From Bugula neritina (lineage: Eukaryota > Bryozoa > Gymnolaemata > Cheilostomatida > Bugulidae), in contig OZ037772.1 of NCBI GenBank assembly GCA_964035545.1, positions 5,483,733 to 5,543,732 on the forward strand: 60,000 bases of DNA, read 5' to 3'. Below are positions 13,901 to 21,500 of the stretch, one piece after another. Every line of letters begins with the position of its first letter. Position 1 is the stretch's first letter. The position numbers and the translations under genes were made by a program. The notes below the pieces were generated by a model. That model ran no database searches and was not told the origin of the DNA. It worked only from the letters and a program-made list of their open reading frames with translations.

Positions 13901-16900
13901 TCGATTCAACAGCTGAGCCACTCCTGCGAAGCCAGGTATGTACTGCCGGTAGTACCCTACTAGGCCCAGGAACGCGCGCAACTCAGGGAGGTCACGGGGG
14001 ACAGTCCACTCCTTCACAGCCTGTACCTTCTCCTGGTCGGTAGCGACCCCATCACGGCCAACCACATGGCCAAGGTACGTGACTTCCGGCTGCAGGAGTG
14101 CACACTTGGAGGGCTTCAGCTTTAGTCCAGCTGCCCGGAGACGGTCAAAGACCTCCCGCAGACGACTGACATGAGTCGAGAAGTCTGGGGAGATGACAAT
14201 GATGTCGTCCAGATAGATGAGGAGGGTCTTCCGGTGTAACCCACTGAGGACCTGCTCCATGAGCCGTTGAAAAGTTGCCGGAGCGGACGTTAGTCCAAAT
14301 GGCAGTATTTTCCACTTCCAGAGCCCGTCGCCGGTGATGAATGCTGCTTTGTCCTGGGCATCAGGACTGAGGGGTACTTGCCAGTACCCGCTAAGCAGAT
14401 CCAAAGTACTGAAGTACTTGCTACCCGCGAGGGCATCTAGAGACTCATCTATCCGTGGGAGAGGGTAGGCGTCCTGGATGGTAACGCTGTTGAGTCTGCG
14501 GTAGTCCACGCAGAATCTCCAGCTATCATCCTTCTTCTTGACCAGGACTACTGGAGAGCTCCACGCACCGTGGGCAGGCTCAATCAGATCCCGGTCGAGA
14601 AAATCCTGTACCTGTCGGCTCACCTCCTTCTCCTTCTCCGGGCCTAGACGCCGGGTAGGCTGCCTGATGGGAGTGGTGCCGGCTGCCAGGGGTATCTCGT
14701 GGGAGATGACCTTGGTCAGCCCCATGTCTCCATCGCCACGACTGAAGACATCACTGTACTCCGCAAGTAGTTGAGCCAGTACTTGGCGTTCAGTACTACT
14801 TGTACAGTGTCCACACGCTCCATCATATAGGTCAGCCATATGCTCCGGGACTGCTCCTCGTCTGGTGTGAGGGGGGTTCCCCTGGGTGTTGGCCACTGTC
14901 TCCAGTGCCGGACCCACATCCACTTCCTGGATGGAGTGGTACTTCCCCACCAGCGCTCCAGCCGATAATTGGACAGGTTCCGTGAAGGGGTTGATGCACT
15001 GCACGAGGAGCTCCTGCCGACAATCTAGCCGATTCAGGCTGTTTGCTAGTCAGATCGCTCCGTGCGTTCCCTCAACTACCCCAAGGCCGGCGATCCCCTT
15101 GCAGTTGACTCTGCAGCGAAGAGTCCCCTGGGATCTCCCCGGAACCGTACAGTCCCGCACTACCTGGACTCCGCCCACCAAGGGCCTTTTGAACTTGTCG
15201 ACGCAGACAAGCTACTTCCCAGCCATCACCACCACTGACTTCTGGAAATCCATGTGACACTGGTGTTTCTCCAGAAACGGCATTCCCAGGATGACGTCCT
15301 CCTTCAGCTGGCTGACTATAAACGTCTCGTGAATTGCTTGATCACGGACGCGTCCAGGTAGTAAAATGACGCCGTAGAAAGGAATGCATGATCCGTCCGC
15401 CAACGTACCATGCGCACCTTCATACGACTCGAGGCTCGCCCGCTCTTGTGCACCAAGAGTGTCAAAGAGACGCCTACTCAGCAGGTTGGTAGTGCACCCA
15501 GTATCCAGTAGGAATGTGGCAGCTTTACCCGAAATCTTTCCGGGCAGGAAGTAGCTGCTTCTATACGGCTGGGTGCTCCTGGAGCGGTCAGTCTCTGGGG
15601 GAGACACGACTTGGGTCCGCACAGCGGGCCTCCTCTTCGTCTTAGAGACAACGGGGGTTTTCTGAGGTCGGGAGGGTAGCTTGGGGTACTCTTGCGAGTA
15701 AGCTGAATCCTCCCCCACAACCTCCTCGGGCAACCCCGCGAACCGGTTCTGGAGTGGCCAGGCCGGAGGATCGGGTAGACCTTGCAGTCTCCGAGATCTC
15801 CGTGGCCTCTGCCACTCGGTATCGGCAGACCCTGTGGAGGTCTCTTCTTCTCCTCTCCGAGTCCTATCCCGGATGGGATTGGCGTGAGGCCCACGGTTGG
15901 CGGAAGTTACCGTGAGCCTTGGGTGTTTAAAGGCCCTTGGCCTCTAGGGCAGTGCCTCCTCACGTGCCCTTGCGCCCCGCATCCTCAACAGGTTAGCAGA
16001 GATGGGCGGACAGGGTTGTCCCGTGAACGGGGAGCCTGCCTATCCGCCTGTTCGCTCTGCAACTTCGTCACCGTAGCCTGCAGGCCTTTCATCATGTCCA
16101 TTAACATGGTGAGCTGCGTCTGCTCGGGTGATTTAGTTGCAGCTGCTGCTACCTGTGGAGTTGAAAGTGGGGTGGTCTCCTCATGCTCCTCGACCACTTG
16201 GCGGGCTGTATAGCTCGGTCGCCTAGGCTCTTCCACCTGGAAGTAAGCCTTCCCCATTTCAAGCGCTTCTTCTATACTGTTGACCTTGGCGGCCAGCCGG
16301 TATCGCTGCAAGTCCGGGTGCTTCAAGCTCCGGAAGAACGCGTTGTAAACGAGGCGCTTCCGGTCATTGCCAGTGGCGTGACCGAAAGCAGCCTGAGCCA
16401 GGCGCTCTACCTCGTTTGCGTGGTCTTCCAGGGGAGTCCTCCGGTCCCTCCTCATGATCTGCAAACGATCAGCTGCTTCTTCGGCTGTTAGGCCGAACCG
16501 GGCTCTGAGAGCCCGCATGATGTGCTCTTCATCAGGCCCAAGAGCGAAGCTCTTGGCCCGGCCTGTCAGACAGGCCCGAAGTTGGAGGATGCGCACCTGT
16601 AATGGCCATTCAGCGATGGTGGCCACATCCTGGAACTTCCTGATGAATTGCTCTACGTCTCCTTCTCCTCCGAAATTCGGGGGCTGGAGGCGATACCTGT
16701 CACCAGGTGATGCCTGTCCTTGCCCCCGCAATCCCTGGAAGGCTGTGACCAGCGCCTCAACAGTGAGGGCTGGTGGTGTTGCTGCCTCAGGGGCTGAGTC
16801 TCCTGGGACCATTGCGTGCCGCTCGGCAACTGGTTATTCGAAAATCCCACCGCTGCCACCAATGTAGTAAAGTGTGGGTTTTGAATGCAACTAATGCCTA

Positions 16901-18976
16901 CATGCTCTAGAGAGAATAAGCCAAGTATCTGAATACGAATGAAGATAACTTTATTAGCATCAAATACAGCTTATGTGGTCCTACTACTAGCGAGCTCCAG
17001 TAGTAGTCTGAATCTACACTGGAACTCGCTGGCTTTATATATGTGTGCAGACAAAGACATTCCTTTGTGCTGAGATCGGAGGCCCGAAATGCCGAATTTC
17101 GGCATTTCGGGGATCCGAAATGCCGAAACTGGCACCCCGGCACTTCGGTAGTCCGATCTGCCGATATTCGGTATATCGGCATTTCGGAAGACCGAAGCGC
17201 CGATCTCGGCAGTCTGGAGACCCGAATCCACCACAATATGTTATCCGTGCAAACTTATTTAAAACAAGTTATTGAATAGAACTATAAACGTTGTTCATTT
17301 TTATGACATTTTTTATCTAGCTGTATTTAAGTAACATAATCAAGTAAGTATATTTTGACTTTTGAATTTGAGGTATATATGTAGGTAAGCTATATGTTGT
17401 TAACTGTTATATTTTTTCTCATCTGCTTTTTCGTTCTATTGATCTGTGTTATAAAAATACATTATAAATAATGTTTTAATCTAACATGATGAAGGCACTA
17501 TTTTTTTCTAAAACTTGGTTTGTATTATTGCCACACTACACCCCTGCAATATTCTATTAAACTAAGTTATAAAGTAAATAATGGTAGTGGGGATCTTTAA
17601 TGTTTAATTTACACTGAAAGGGGCAGTGTACCTAATTTAATACTGTAGTATTTCACTAAAATAGAATATCATTAGAACTGATTTTAATATTAATTTGTTG
17701 ACTTGAATGCAGCTGCTGATTTTTTTCTGCAGTAAATTTTTTCAATATTTGATTCCCATAAAAAGGATCTGGTCTACAAAGCCAATATTATAATAATAAT
17801 TTTTAAATGGGAAGTGCATGATCAATTGCAATGTTGCTATAGCATTGCTGTTTGTGTAGTGATGCACAAAGATATACATGTATATATTATTTAGCTGCTA
17901 GTTTTTCTTGTGCATCGCCTTTTTTATATTATATTACAGTATCATACATGTAAATATTTTTCTGATAGAAGAGAAAAGAGATACAGAGATTGAACTGGTC
18001 AATGAAAAGACAGCAAGAATAACTCCTGAACAAGGACTTATAGTTCTCTCACCTCCACCACCCAAGTCTGTAGAACTGATAAACTCTGTCGAGGTTTCTC
18101 CATACTGCAGGTCTGTTCATACACATAAAGGGGTCACATATGCTGGGTGTGATGGAGGTGTAGACAGGATATATGAGAACGGCAATGTAAATAAACTATT
18201 CATCTCACTCTTCCCCGCTATGATAGGTAGAGATGTGTTCAGTATCCCAGTACATAATGATAGGATATACACTTTGTCTTCTGATTCAACTGTGAGAGTT
18301 CATGACCTTAAAGGGAAGTTCATAACCAGATGGACTCATGCAGATAATAAATCAAAGTACATAAATCATCTTGCTGCCATAAACAATCAGATAGCCATTC
18401 CTGACAGGATGAATAAGACTCTAGTACTCTACTCTCTGAATGGGGAGGTAGTAAACACTTTATCCTGTCCTCTACTTACTAATACTCCTGTACATCTGTC
18501 TGCTGCAGATAACAACTCAATTATTATATCTCAGTGTGACTCATCTCTAGTATACAAAGTAGACATCTCATCAGGTGACATCATCTGGCAGTGCAAGGAT
18601 GTGGCTAAACCTTGTGGAGTAACCTGCTATAGAGATGAGTTTGTACTTGTGGCTGATGATACTAAACCTACAACTCTTTGTGTGCTATCATTGCCTACAG
18701 GTTAGTTACTGTATATAGATAACCTGTATAATACCCACACATTACAAGAATTTAAAGTAAGTTTTTTGTCCTTCATTCATATCACACTATATTAACTACC
18801 CAATTTGCTATTGATTCATTTTTATAACCTAATGTGTGTATCATACCTATACAGGGAGCTTACTAACCAGGATACCTATTAAGTACTGTTCTGATCTACA
18901 CCTAGATAGCTCTACTCTAGTCATGTTTAGAGGCGGTTTCTTCAGCTCATCTGTTGATTTTTATCAGCTGAAGTAG
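1783..18976 (+). CDS. TRIM-type RING/B-box/coiled-coil/NHL-like propeller protein, gene A (8 coding exons)
   Basis: Coding exons are 1783-1940, 4407-4572, 5114-5297, 5389-5573, 5784-5954, 8497-8608, 17969-18700 and 18855-18976. They sum to 1830 nt, giving 609 aa plus stop, and all splice phases agree. Domain order is a C3HC4 RING (C11, C14, C28, H30, C33, C36, C49, C52), B-box 1 (C78 to H117), B-box 2 (C137 to H174), a coiled-coil region (~175-325) and a beta-propeller-like C-terminus (~330-609). TRIM proteins of this type are usually cytoplasmic E3 ubiquitin ligases: the RING recruits an E2 and the propeller binds the substrate or RNA. The substrate here is unknown. Intron 5 holds a ~1.55 kb element and intron 6 a minus-strand gypsy-like element, yet the frame stays intact. 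A short isoform lacking some exons is possible. Confidence 0.85.
1941..4406 (+). other. Gene A intron 1
   Basis: A 2466-bp AT-rich intron with no convincing internal gene. Its first ~1.2 kb is paralogous to 23,039-24,150 in unit B (for example the block around GTATTATAAGATGTTT). Short open frames here are not supported by any recognisable domain. Confidence 0.75.
4407..4572 (+). CDS. Gene A exon 2: B-box 1
   Basis: The acceptor ATGTTACAG ends at 4406 and the donor GTAAGT begins at 4573. The first base completes the arginine codon split from exon 1. The exon encodes a linker followed by C78-x2-C81-x13-C95-x2-C98-x4-C103-x2-H106, the core of a B-box zinc site. Its last two histidines come from exon 3. 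Confidence 0.82.
5114..5297 (+). CDS. Gene A exon 3: end of B-box 1 and B-box 2
   Basis: The acceptor TTATAG ends at 5113 and the donor GTAAGT begins at 5298. The phase is 0 in and 1 out. H110 and H117 complete B-box 1. B-box 2 follows as C137-x2-H140-x8-C149-x2-C152-x4-C157-x2-C160. Its last ligands are probably D169 and H174, the latter in exon 4. Confidence 0.82.
5389..5573 (+). CDS. Gene A exon 4: start of the coiled coil
   Basis: A 91-bp intron precedes this exon; its acceptor is GCTTTAG. The alternative acceptor at ~5350 would insert extra residues into the B-box. The translated region is rich in L, K, E and Q and predicted to be helical. The donor GTGATT follows an in-phase CAG at 5573. 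Confidence 0.78.
5784..5954 (+). CDS. Gene A exon 5: coiled coil
   Basis: The acceptor TATTTAG ends at 5783 and the donor GTTAGT begins at 5955, phase 0 on both sides. The 57 encoded residues are strongly charged and helical, with no stop in frame. The donor is weak, so a short extension is possible. Confidence 0.72.
6450..6544. repeat. Left half of a split ATACTGTA/ATACCATA minisatellite
   Basis: Degenerate units built from ATACCATAGGATACTGTATA run up to the left end of the inverted-repeat element. The same units resume on its right side at 8092, so the element appears to have inserted into this array. Confidence 0.65.
6545..8091. mobile_element. ~1.55 kb terminal-inverted-repeat element in intron 5
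   Basis: The left end reads TATAGTAGGGGTAACGGG, then a G run and CGGCACAAC. The right end is its reverse complement (GTTGTGCCCC..CGTTACGCCTATAG) with small gaps. No transposase is visible, so it is probably a non-autonomous DNA element. The motif GGGCACAATGG, resembling the end sequence, recurs near 6932, 6956 and 7664. The family and target duplication cannot be settled by eye. Confidence 0.55.
7657..8090. repeat. 217-bp tandem duplication of the element's right end
   Basis: 7657-7873 and 7874-8090 are near-identical. Each begins GTCCACAGGGCACAATAG or the same word with one change, and each ends in the terminal GTTACGCCTATA. The element's terminus is therefore doubled. Confidence 0.85.
8092..8220. 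repeat. Right half of the split ATACTGTA/ATACCATA minisatellite
   Basis: Units such as GATACTGTACAATACTATG and ATACCATAGAATACTGTATA continue the array seen at 6450-6544. Confidence 0.65.
8497..8608 (+). CDS. Gene A exon 6: end of the coiled coil
   Basis: The acceptor ATTGTTAG ends at 8496. The exon encodes 37 helical residues plus one base (phase 1). The donor GTTGGT is weak, but its phase matches the propeller exon at 17969 exactly. Confidence 0.72.
8622..8994 (-). repeat. 3' LTR of the gypsy-like element
   Basis: 373 bp with TGT..ACA ends; almost identical to 16863-17235. The part at ~8830-8990 is packed with short dyads of CCGAAATGCCGAA type. A short G-rich tract on the element's sense strand lies just inside at 8995-9006 and may be the polypurine tract. 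Confidence 0.93.
9300..10388 (-). CDS. Extra retrotransposon ORF: C2H2 zinc-finger/coiled-coil protein in the env position
   Basis: An open 362-codon frame downstream of pol. It has an acidic, serine/proline-rich N-terminus, then a canonical C2H2 finger (C168-x2-C171-x12-H184-x3-H188) and a second, atypical finger (C194-x-C196-x12-H209 then C215/H216). A conserved-looking segment (~218-258), a basic patch (~317-321) and a leucine heptad coiled coil (~325-357) follow. No signal peptide or membrane segment is visible, so it is not an envelope. A nucleic-acid-binding, possibly dimeric accessory protein is inferred. The same frame stays open upstream to a TGA at 10458-10460. Beyond that it runs to an ATG at 10530-10532, so the true start may lie further upstream or be spliced. 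Confidence 0.72.
   Translation of the reverse strand: MDLGGDSALDFLLDQDVSSVTLCDLSRPAVHNLAPRKPVPNFGGSEIGSSQPLLSLSAEHMDIEEASQPDSPLPPAPVPASNSQQGATPTSAVCTTNTSSPSSKPVKLQLAAGEEQGILRSDHPDGLTEEDAPILALPRALVARQYWVSGATSRKIGEACGESGNRICHQCRRKFSSSRRLRVHAPQHFLNVFCPCGEYSYQRDYVLRHQRISRCHTGYTFAVDETTFPEFRDLVLPHVVDPRRRAALAQGFPACRPVQEQEGEPVATPQLAATQPLRVVLARVGADARDDSSDLGPRPLATGKKQRTPTGPGTSDRRRRPTTTQLEEEVRYLRRRLRRCEEEMGELRRRLNRLERRHPSDH
10600..11357. mobile_element. 758-bp inverted-repeat insert between pol and the extra ORF
   Basis: CACAGGATAGTTAAGGGCA at 10600-10618 is repeated in exact inverse orientation at 11339-11357, and the match extends a few bases further with one mismatch. The interior is AT-rich, unlike the GC-rich retrotransposon. 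It repeats TCAGTACCAGTAAAATA (~10,672, ~10,852) and CCAGGGTAACTTTTTT (~10,753, ~10,933). It has no gene. A MITE nested in the retrotransposon is the simplest reading, though no clear target duplication is seen. Confidence 0.6.
11590..12145 (-). pseudogene. Integrase C-terminal part (GPY/F module and tail), frame-broken
   Basis: From 12145 the frame reads basic residues and a KFVGPYCVVEVL motif, the GPY/F module of gypsy-like integrases. Near 12,000 the reading shifts by one base into a frame that is open to 11590 and ends in a charged, Q/E-rich tail with an RRPPRYLADY motif typical of these polyproteins. A TGA at 12146-12148 separates it from the catalytic core in the same frame. Confidence 0.8.
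12146..12907 (-). CDS. Integrase catalytic core
   Basis: It inserts the cDNA into the host genome. The CEVC pair of the HHCC zinc domain is at residues 12-15 here; the matching H pair lies at the end of the RT/RNase H segment. Catalytic D44 (AVDLVGPM), D104 (HTDQGAQF) and E140 (GNGVVERN) are all present in the standard D,D-35-E spacing. It is in frame with RT but cut off from it by a TGA at 12914-12916 in the zinc domain, and it ends at another TGA at 12146. Confidence 0.88.
   Translation of the reverse strand: MTRDVRLRVRQCEVCQASKHGCPTETTGRRRLYAGRPWQVVAVDLVGPMPLSARGNTWILVLTDHFTRLADALAIPDATAPTVARTLDQHVFCYLGLPEQIHTDQGAQFQSQLMGDLCRIWGLNQSRTTPYHPQGNGVVERNNRMLGDALRSLLLGRGQEEWDLVLPQIMRAYRSTPHSATQETPNFLMLGRETRVPEHLTYHVPAPESPVHEYVEGLIDIMGKAHDALRTQQWQTRTEDSEEPPLYQVGDWV
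12914..15049 (-). CDS. Reverse transcriptase and RNase H
   Basis: The frame is open from just below a TGA at 15050-15052; an ATG at 15002-15004 starts the residue count used here. RT motifs include the LDLLSGYWQV and FGLTSAPATF boxes and the catalytic YLDD at ~264-267. The RNase H segment follows with D411, E454 and D479 in DTSDHSVGA, RKELLA and RTDHASL contexts. The first half of the integrase zinc domain closes the segment. All catalytic residues recognised by eye are present. The order and motifs match Ty3/gypsy-type pol. Confidence 0.92.
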   Translation of the reverse strand, partial: LANSLNRLDCRQELLVQCINPFTEPVQLSAGALVGKYHSIQEVDVGPALETVANTQGNPPHTRRGAVPEHMADLYDGACGHCTSSTERQVLAQLLAEYSDVFSRGDGDMGLTKVISHEIPLAAGTTPIRQPTRRLGPEKEKEVSRQVQDFLDRDLIEPAHGAWSSPVVLVKKKDDSWRFCVDYRRLNSVTIQDAYPLPRIDESLDALAGSKYFSTLDLLSGYWQVPLSPDAQDKAAFITGDGLWKWKILPFGLTSAPATFQRLMEQVLSGLHRKTLLIYLDDIIVISPDFSTHVSRLREVFDRLRAAGLKLKPSKCALLQPEVTYLGHVVGRDGVATDQEKVQAVKEWTVPRDLPELRAFLGLVGYYRQYIPGFAGVAQLLNRLTAKGVRWQWTQEEQQAFDHLKQRLMEAPILAHPDPAQEYILDTDTSDHSVGAVLSQVQGGSEVVVAYYSKTLAAAEKNYCTTRKELLAVVKAVKHFRPYLYGRTFRLRTDHASLIWLCKRAEPSSQVARWLEILAEFSYRIEHRAGRKHGNADGMSHRPVEDCKQCLHIEKRDGGPTRLDVETELGEGAVYRWEHGHLRTETHSDDVQALHANPTVYQNVKELCRLQETLPGAVADIFRAKKEGRRPSEEQQRQRDVEFHLLCRRWDALKVSLDGLLMITLAAKNRQQERDRLVCPRALRRELIWDTHKQAHSGVSLVIRFLRLRWY
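15053..15733 (-). CDS. Retroviral-type aspartic protease region of pol
   Basis: The protease active-site motif LLDTG (D77-G79 counted from 15733) and a later EDVILGMPFL segment are the hallmarks of retropepsins, which act as dimers on Gag-Pol. The frame is shared with RT but stopped by TAG at 15212-15214, just after the protease, and by TGA at 15050-15052. It stays open upstream of 15733 without a convincing ATG, as expected for a product made by frameshift from gag. Confidence 0.85.
15985..16812 (-). CDS. Gag-like capsid protein, cut at its zinc knuckle
   Basis: 275 codons. A helical capsid core (FGGEGDVEQFIRKFQ through the LTAEEAADRLQ region) is followed by a linker and coiled coil. The frame stops at TGA 15985-15987, which falls between the first two cysteines of a CCHC knuckle. 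The following codons continue C-x4-H-x4-C. Pol lies in the -1 frame relative to gag, so a frameshift is needed between about 15,950 and 15,890. Gag packages the element RNA into particles. Confidence 0.85.
   Translation of the reverse strand: MVPGDSAPEAATPPALTVEALVTAFQGLRGQGQASPGDRYRLQPPNFGGEGDVEQFIRKFQDVATIAEWPLQVRILQLRACLTGRAKSFALGPDEEHIMRALRARFGLTAEEAADRLQIMRRDRRTPLEDHANEVERLAQAAFGHATGNDRKRLVYNAFFRSLKHPDLQRYRLAAKVNSIEEALEMGKAYFQVEEPRRPSYTARQVVEEHEETTPLSTPQVAAAATKSPEQTQLTMLMDMMKGLQATVTKLQSEQADRQAPRSRDNPVRPSLLTC
16843..16861 (-). promoter_or_regulatory. Primer binding site, tRNA-Leu type
   Basis: On the + strand the site reads ATCCCACCGCTGCCACCA. This matches the 3' end of animal tRNA-Leu (T-arm end, acceptor stem and CCA). 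It lies one base from the 5' LTR, where minus-strand cDNA synthesis would be primed. Confidence 0.85.
16863..17235 (-). repeat. 5' LTR of the gypsy-like element
   Basis: 373-bp direct copy of 8622-8994 with about seven differences seen by eye. It should hold the element's promoter and polyadenylation site; on the sense strand the CCGAAA-dyad array lies in the first ~170 bp, i.e. in U3. Confidence 0.93.
17240..17968 (+). other. 3' part of gene A intron 6
   Basis: AT-rich host intron. From ~17,585 it is paralogous to ~55,970-56,468 upstream of the unit B propeller exon (shared GAATGCAGCTGCTGATTTTTT and GTAGTGATGCACAAAGATAT). Confidence 0.75.
17969..18700 (+). CDS. Gene A exon 7: NHL-like beta-propeller
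   Basis: The acceptor TCTGATAG completes a glutamate codon (phase 1). The 244 residues show repeated propeller-blade patterns such as NDRIYTLSSDSTVRVHD, LVLYSLNGEVV and DEFVLVADDTKPTTLCVL. These resemble the NHL/WD-like propellers at the C-terminus of invertebrate TRIM2/3/71-type proteins. The donor is GTTAGT at 18701. The paralogous exon at 56469-57191 is three codons shorter. Confidence 0.85.
18855..18976 (+). CDS. Gene A exon 8: last propeller blade and stop
   Basis: A 154-bp intron ends in CTATACAG. The exon closes the propeller with a VDFYQLK motif, then TAG. The unit B copy reads tryptophan at this codon and stops two codons later. A possible AATAAA lies at 19170-19175. Confidence 0.82.
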
Positions 18977-20040
18977 AAGTGAACCAAGGGGATACTCCGA
19001 GAGCAGTCAGTGATTGTTGCACTAAGCTCTTATTTATTCTACATTTGCGGTATACATTCGCATAACAATTTAAATCATGTTATTTATCTTAGATGTTATT
19101 ATTTATTAAAACAATTAATAATCTGGAATTTCTAAAACTTTTATGTAAACCAAAGCAATCCAACGGTGAAATAAATTGTTGTTTTATTTTGAGATTATAG
19201 ATTAAATTACTCTTAAGCCTTTATTTTGTGTGCCATGAAATTATATAGGCTTTGTTATGCTTTTATAATTTCAAATCAATTATGCGCATAATGCATTTAA
19301 CCCGTAAATCAGTCTTTGTAATAAAACTAACGCTGAAAAAAATCCTATTATAAATCAACAACAGTAAGCTAGTACAGCTTCAAAAATCTAAAAGAACTTG
19401 GTAGGAATTGCATAGGATTGCCCGGTTTTTTTATTTGATGGAAACTGCAGTGATTACCATTATGCTCTGATAACTGCCATTGAACCATCTCTCAATTTCA
19501 CTCTGTTTTATTATTGTCATATTATCTCTGATTAAATATTGCATCTAAAACCTACTAATATGTTATAGCCATTTGATGCCAGTTGATTTCGAATTCAGTT
19601 TTTTTTATGTGCTCTTAGAGTTATTGCAATTGTTTTTCAACACATTACAAAGCGATGAAAAATGCAGCATTGTAACATTACATTGTGTTGTTCATCATTT
19701 TACTTTGTTTTGATGTTTTTATTATGGTGTACTGTGGTATGTAGCATTAAGCAGCTTCTACTGCTCTATTATGCTAGATTCCATTGCATTATAATATTTT
19801 GCGTTGTATCATATTAGCAGTGATCTCCGCCTGTTTATTTGTCATCTTGGAGCTTAGAGTATATCTCTTAAAAAGGTGTTTACACATATATGATGTTAGA
19901 GAAATATTTTTATGCACCTTAAACTGATTTCAGAGAACATTTCAACTAGAACTGTAAGGGTGGTCAAATACCCTGCTCCTCTATACCTCAATGTTAGGAG
20001 ACAAGTTTTTTGTAGTAGATTGGCTCAAAGGTTGCAAATT
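18977..20040 (+). other. Gene A 3' flank
   Basis: The first ~60 bases align with those after the unit B stop (GGGATACTCC in both). The rest is AT-rich and no gene is seen. Confidence 0.5.
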
Positions 20041-20079
20041 ATACCCTGCTTTTTATTTTCTCTGTATATCATAATCATA

Positions 20080-20990
20080 ATCATAATCAACTCTTTCGGA
20101 CTAAAGCTAAATGCAAAGAAGACACAAGTTATTTGCCAACCAAAACCAGGAAAAATTGTTGACCCTCCCACTATTGTTGCTGGGGGTGAAATATTGTGCC
20201 CTGTTGACGATTTTGTGTACTTAGGAAGCAACCTATCATCAAAGGCGAATCTGGGGAGAGAGATAGACAGACGGCTTCAAGCTGCTAGTATTGCTTACAG
20301 CAAGCTGAGGCAGAGAGTCTTTGACAACTCTAACCTGCAGGTAACCACAAAGCTGAAAGTGTACAAGGCTGTCATCATACCAACACTTCTGTATGCATCT
20401 GAGACATGGGCTACCTTATGGTACTGACATAAAGAAGCATAGAAAATTATCACATGAGAAAATTGCGAGGAATAATGGACATCAAATGGACTGACAAGCG
20501 CACTAATAACAGCATATACCAACAAACAAAGATTCCAAGCCTTGAAAGCCTCATCATCAAGAACAGACTTTGTTGGTCGGAACATGTAGTGAGAATGAAA
20601 GGACACCGACTTCCTAAACGGATCCTTTATGGGGAGCTACAAATAGGTAAAAGATTGCGAGGAGGACAGAGGAAGCGCTTTAAAAACTGTCTTAAAGACA
20701 GTATGAAGCGCTCTCACATCAGAACAGAGACCTAGGAATGGAATGCCGCAAGGAGGACCAGATGGAGATCTATGGTTCATAAAGGCATGCAAATCGTTGG
20801 AGAAGAAAGAATGCGACACAGAGACGAACTTAGAGCTGGCCGCAAGAAGGCTTAGCTCAACAGACACACTGAGTGATGACCTCAAATGCTTCTGCTGTGA
20901 CCGCATATGATAGGACTCAGAAGTCATCAAGCTACTCAAAAACAGCTGCAAGCAGACATCATACTCTACTTAGAGGGATAGCAAAGAGAG
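20080..20990 (+). mobile_element. 5'-truncated LINE (non-LTR retrotransposon), 3' end only
   Basis: The frame from ~20,090 gives the RT-end pattern FGLKLNAKKTQVIC, then VYLGSNLSS, REIDRRLQAA and LLYASETW. After a frame change it gives LPSLESL-like, RLCWSEHVVRM and RLPKRILYGEL. These blocks occur in this order at the C-terminus of non-LTR retrotransposon RTs. The end is decayed and finishes near (AG)n. A CATAATCATAATC tract lies at the 5' break. Several stops and shifts show it is dead. The clade is not resolved. Confidence 0.75.
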
Positions 20991-21500
20991 AGAGAGATAT
21001 CATAATAACTGTAGAACTGCATACATTTTATCGTTTCAATTGTATATTATAATTGCAATTTCCTCCTAATAATATTTTGTGAACTCATTGGGAGTTACCT
21101 GCCCAATGTGCCAAAACACTGTCAATCCCAATTTATTAGCTTAATTAATTTCTTTCACCATGAATGTCTACATGTTTCAACTTCCTGTTTTACAGTGGAC
21201 TACAGACAGGCTATCTACTTGCTTTTAAAATATTACACTTTCCATTCTATTCTCTTATTTATTATTCAATTATTTAACACTTCCCTCTATCAATGTATTG
21301 TATACGAAAATATCCGGTCTATTGCTTATTTTAGTTAAATCACCACAATCTGTGTTTTCTGTAATTTAGTAAACTCCATACAATATTTTAAATCTATGGT
21401 GGCTAAATAGTATAAGTAAGTTGCAAACTTACAGAATTTCTATTTAAATCATTTTTTTATTTTACCTAAGCTTTTTTTATTTTCAACTGTCATAATAATT
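20991..21500. other. Unit A/B junction region
   Basis: AT-rich and without a gene. A block around TTTTACAGTGGACTACAGACAGGCTAT (21,191) matches 57,920 in the unit B 3' flank, showing that it is still part of the duplicated locus. Confidence 0.6.

Larger units (their letters stand above)
8622..17235 (-). mobile_element. Ty3/gypsy-like LTR retrotransposon, antisense inside TRIM intron 6
   Basis: Two 373-bp LTRs (8622-8994 and 16863-17235) flank gag, protease, RT, RNase H and integrase in the usual gypsy order, read on the minus strand, followed by an extra ORF. The flanks ATAT (8618-8621 and 17236-17239) form a 4-bp target duplication. A tRNA-Leu-type primer site adjoins the 5' LTR. The LTRs differ at about seven positions by eye, so insertion is fairly recent. 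Even so, gag-pol has several in-frame stops and frame changes, so this copy cannot make a complete polyprotein without readthrough. Its GC content is far above the host flanks. Confidence 0.95.
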
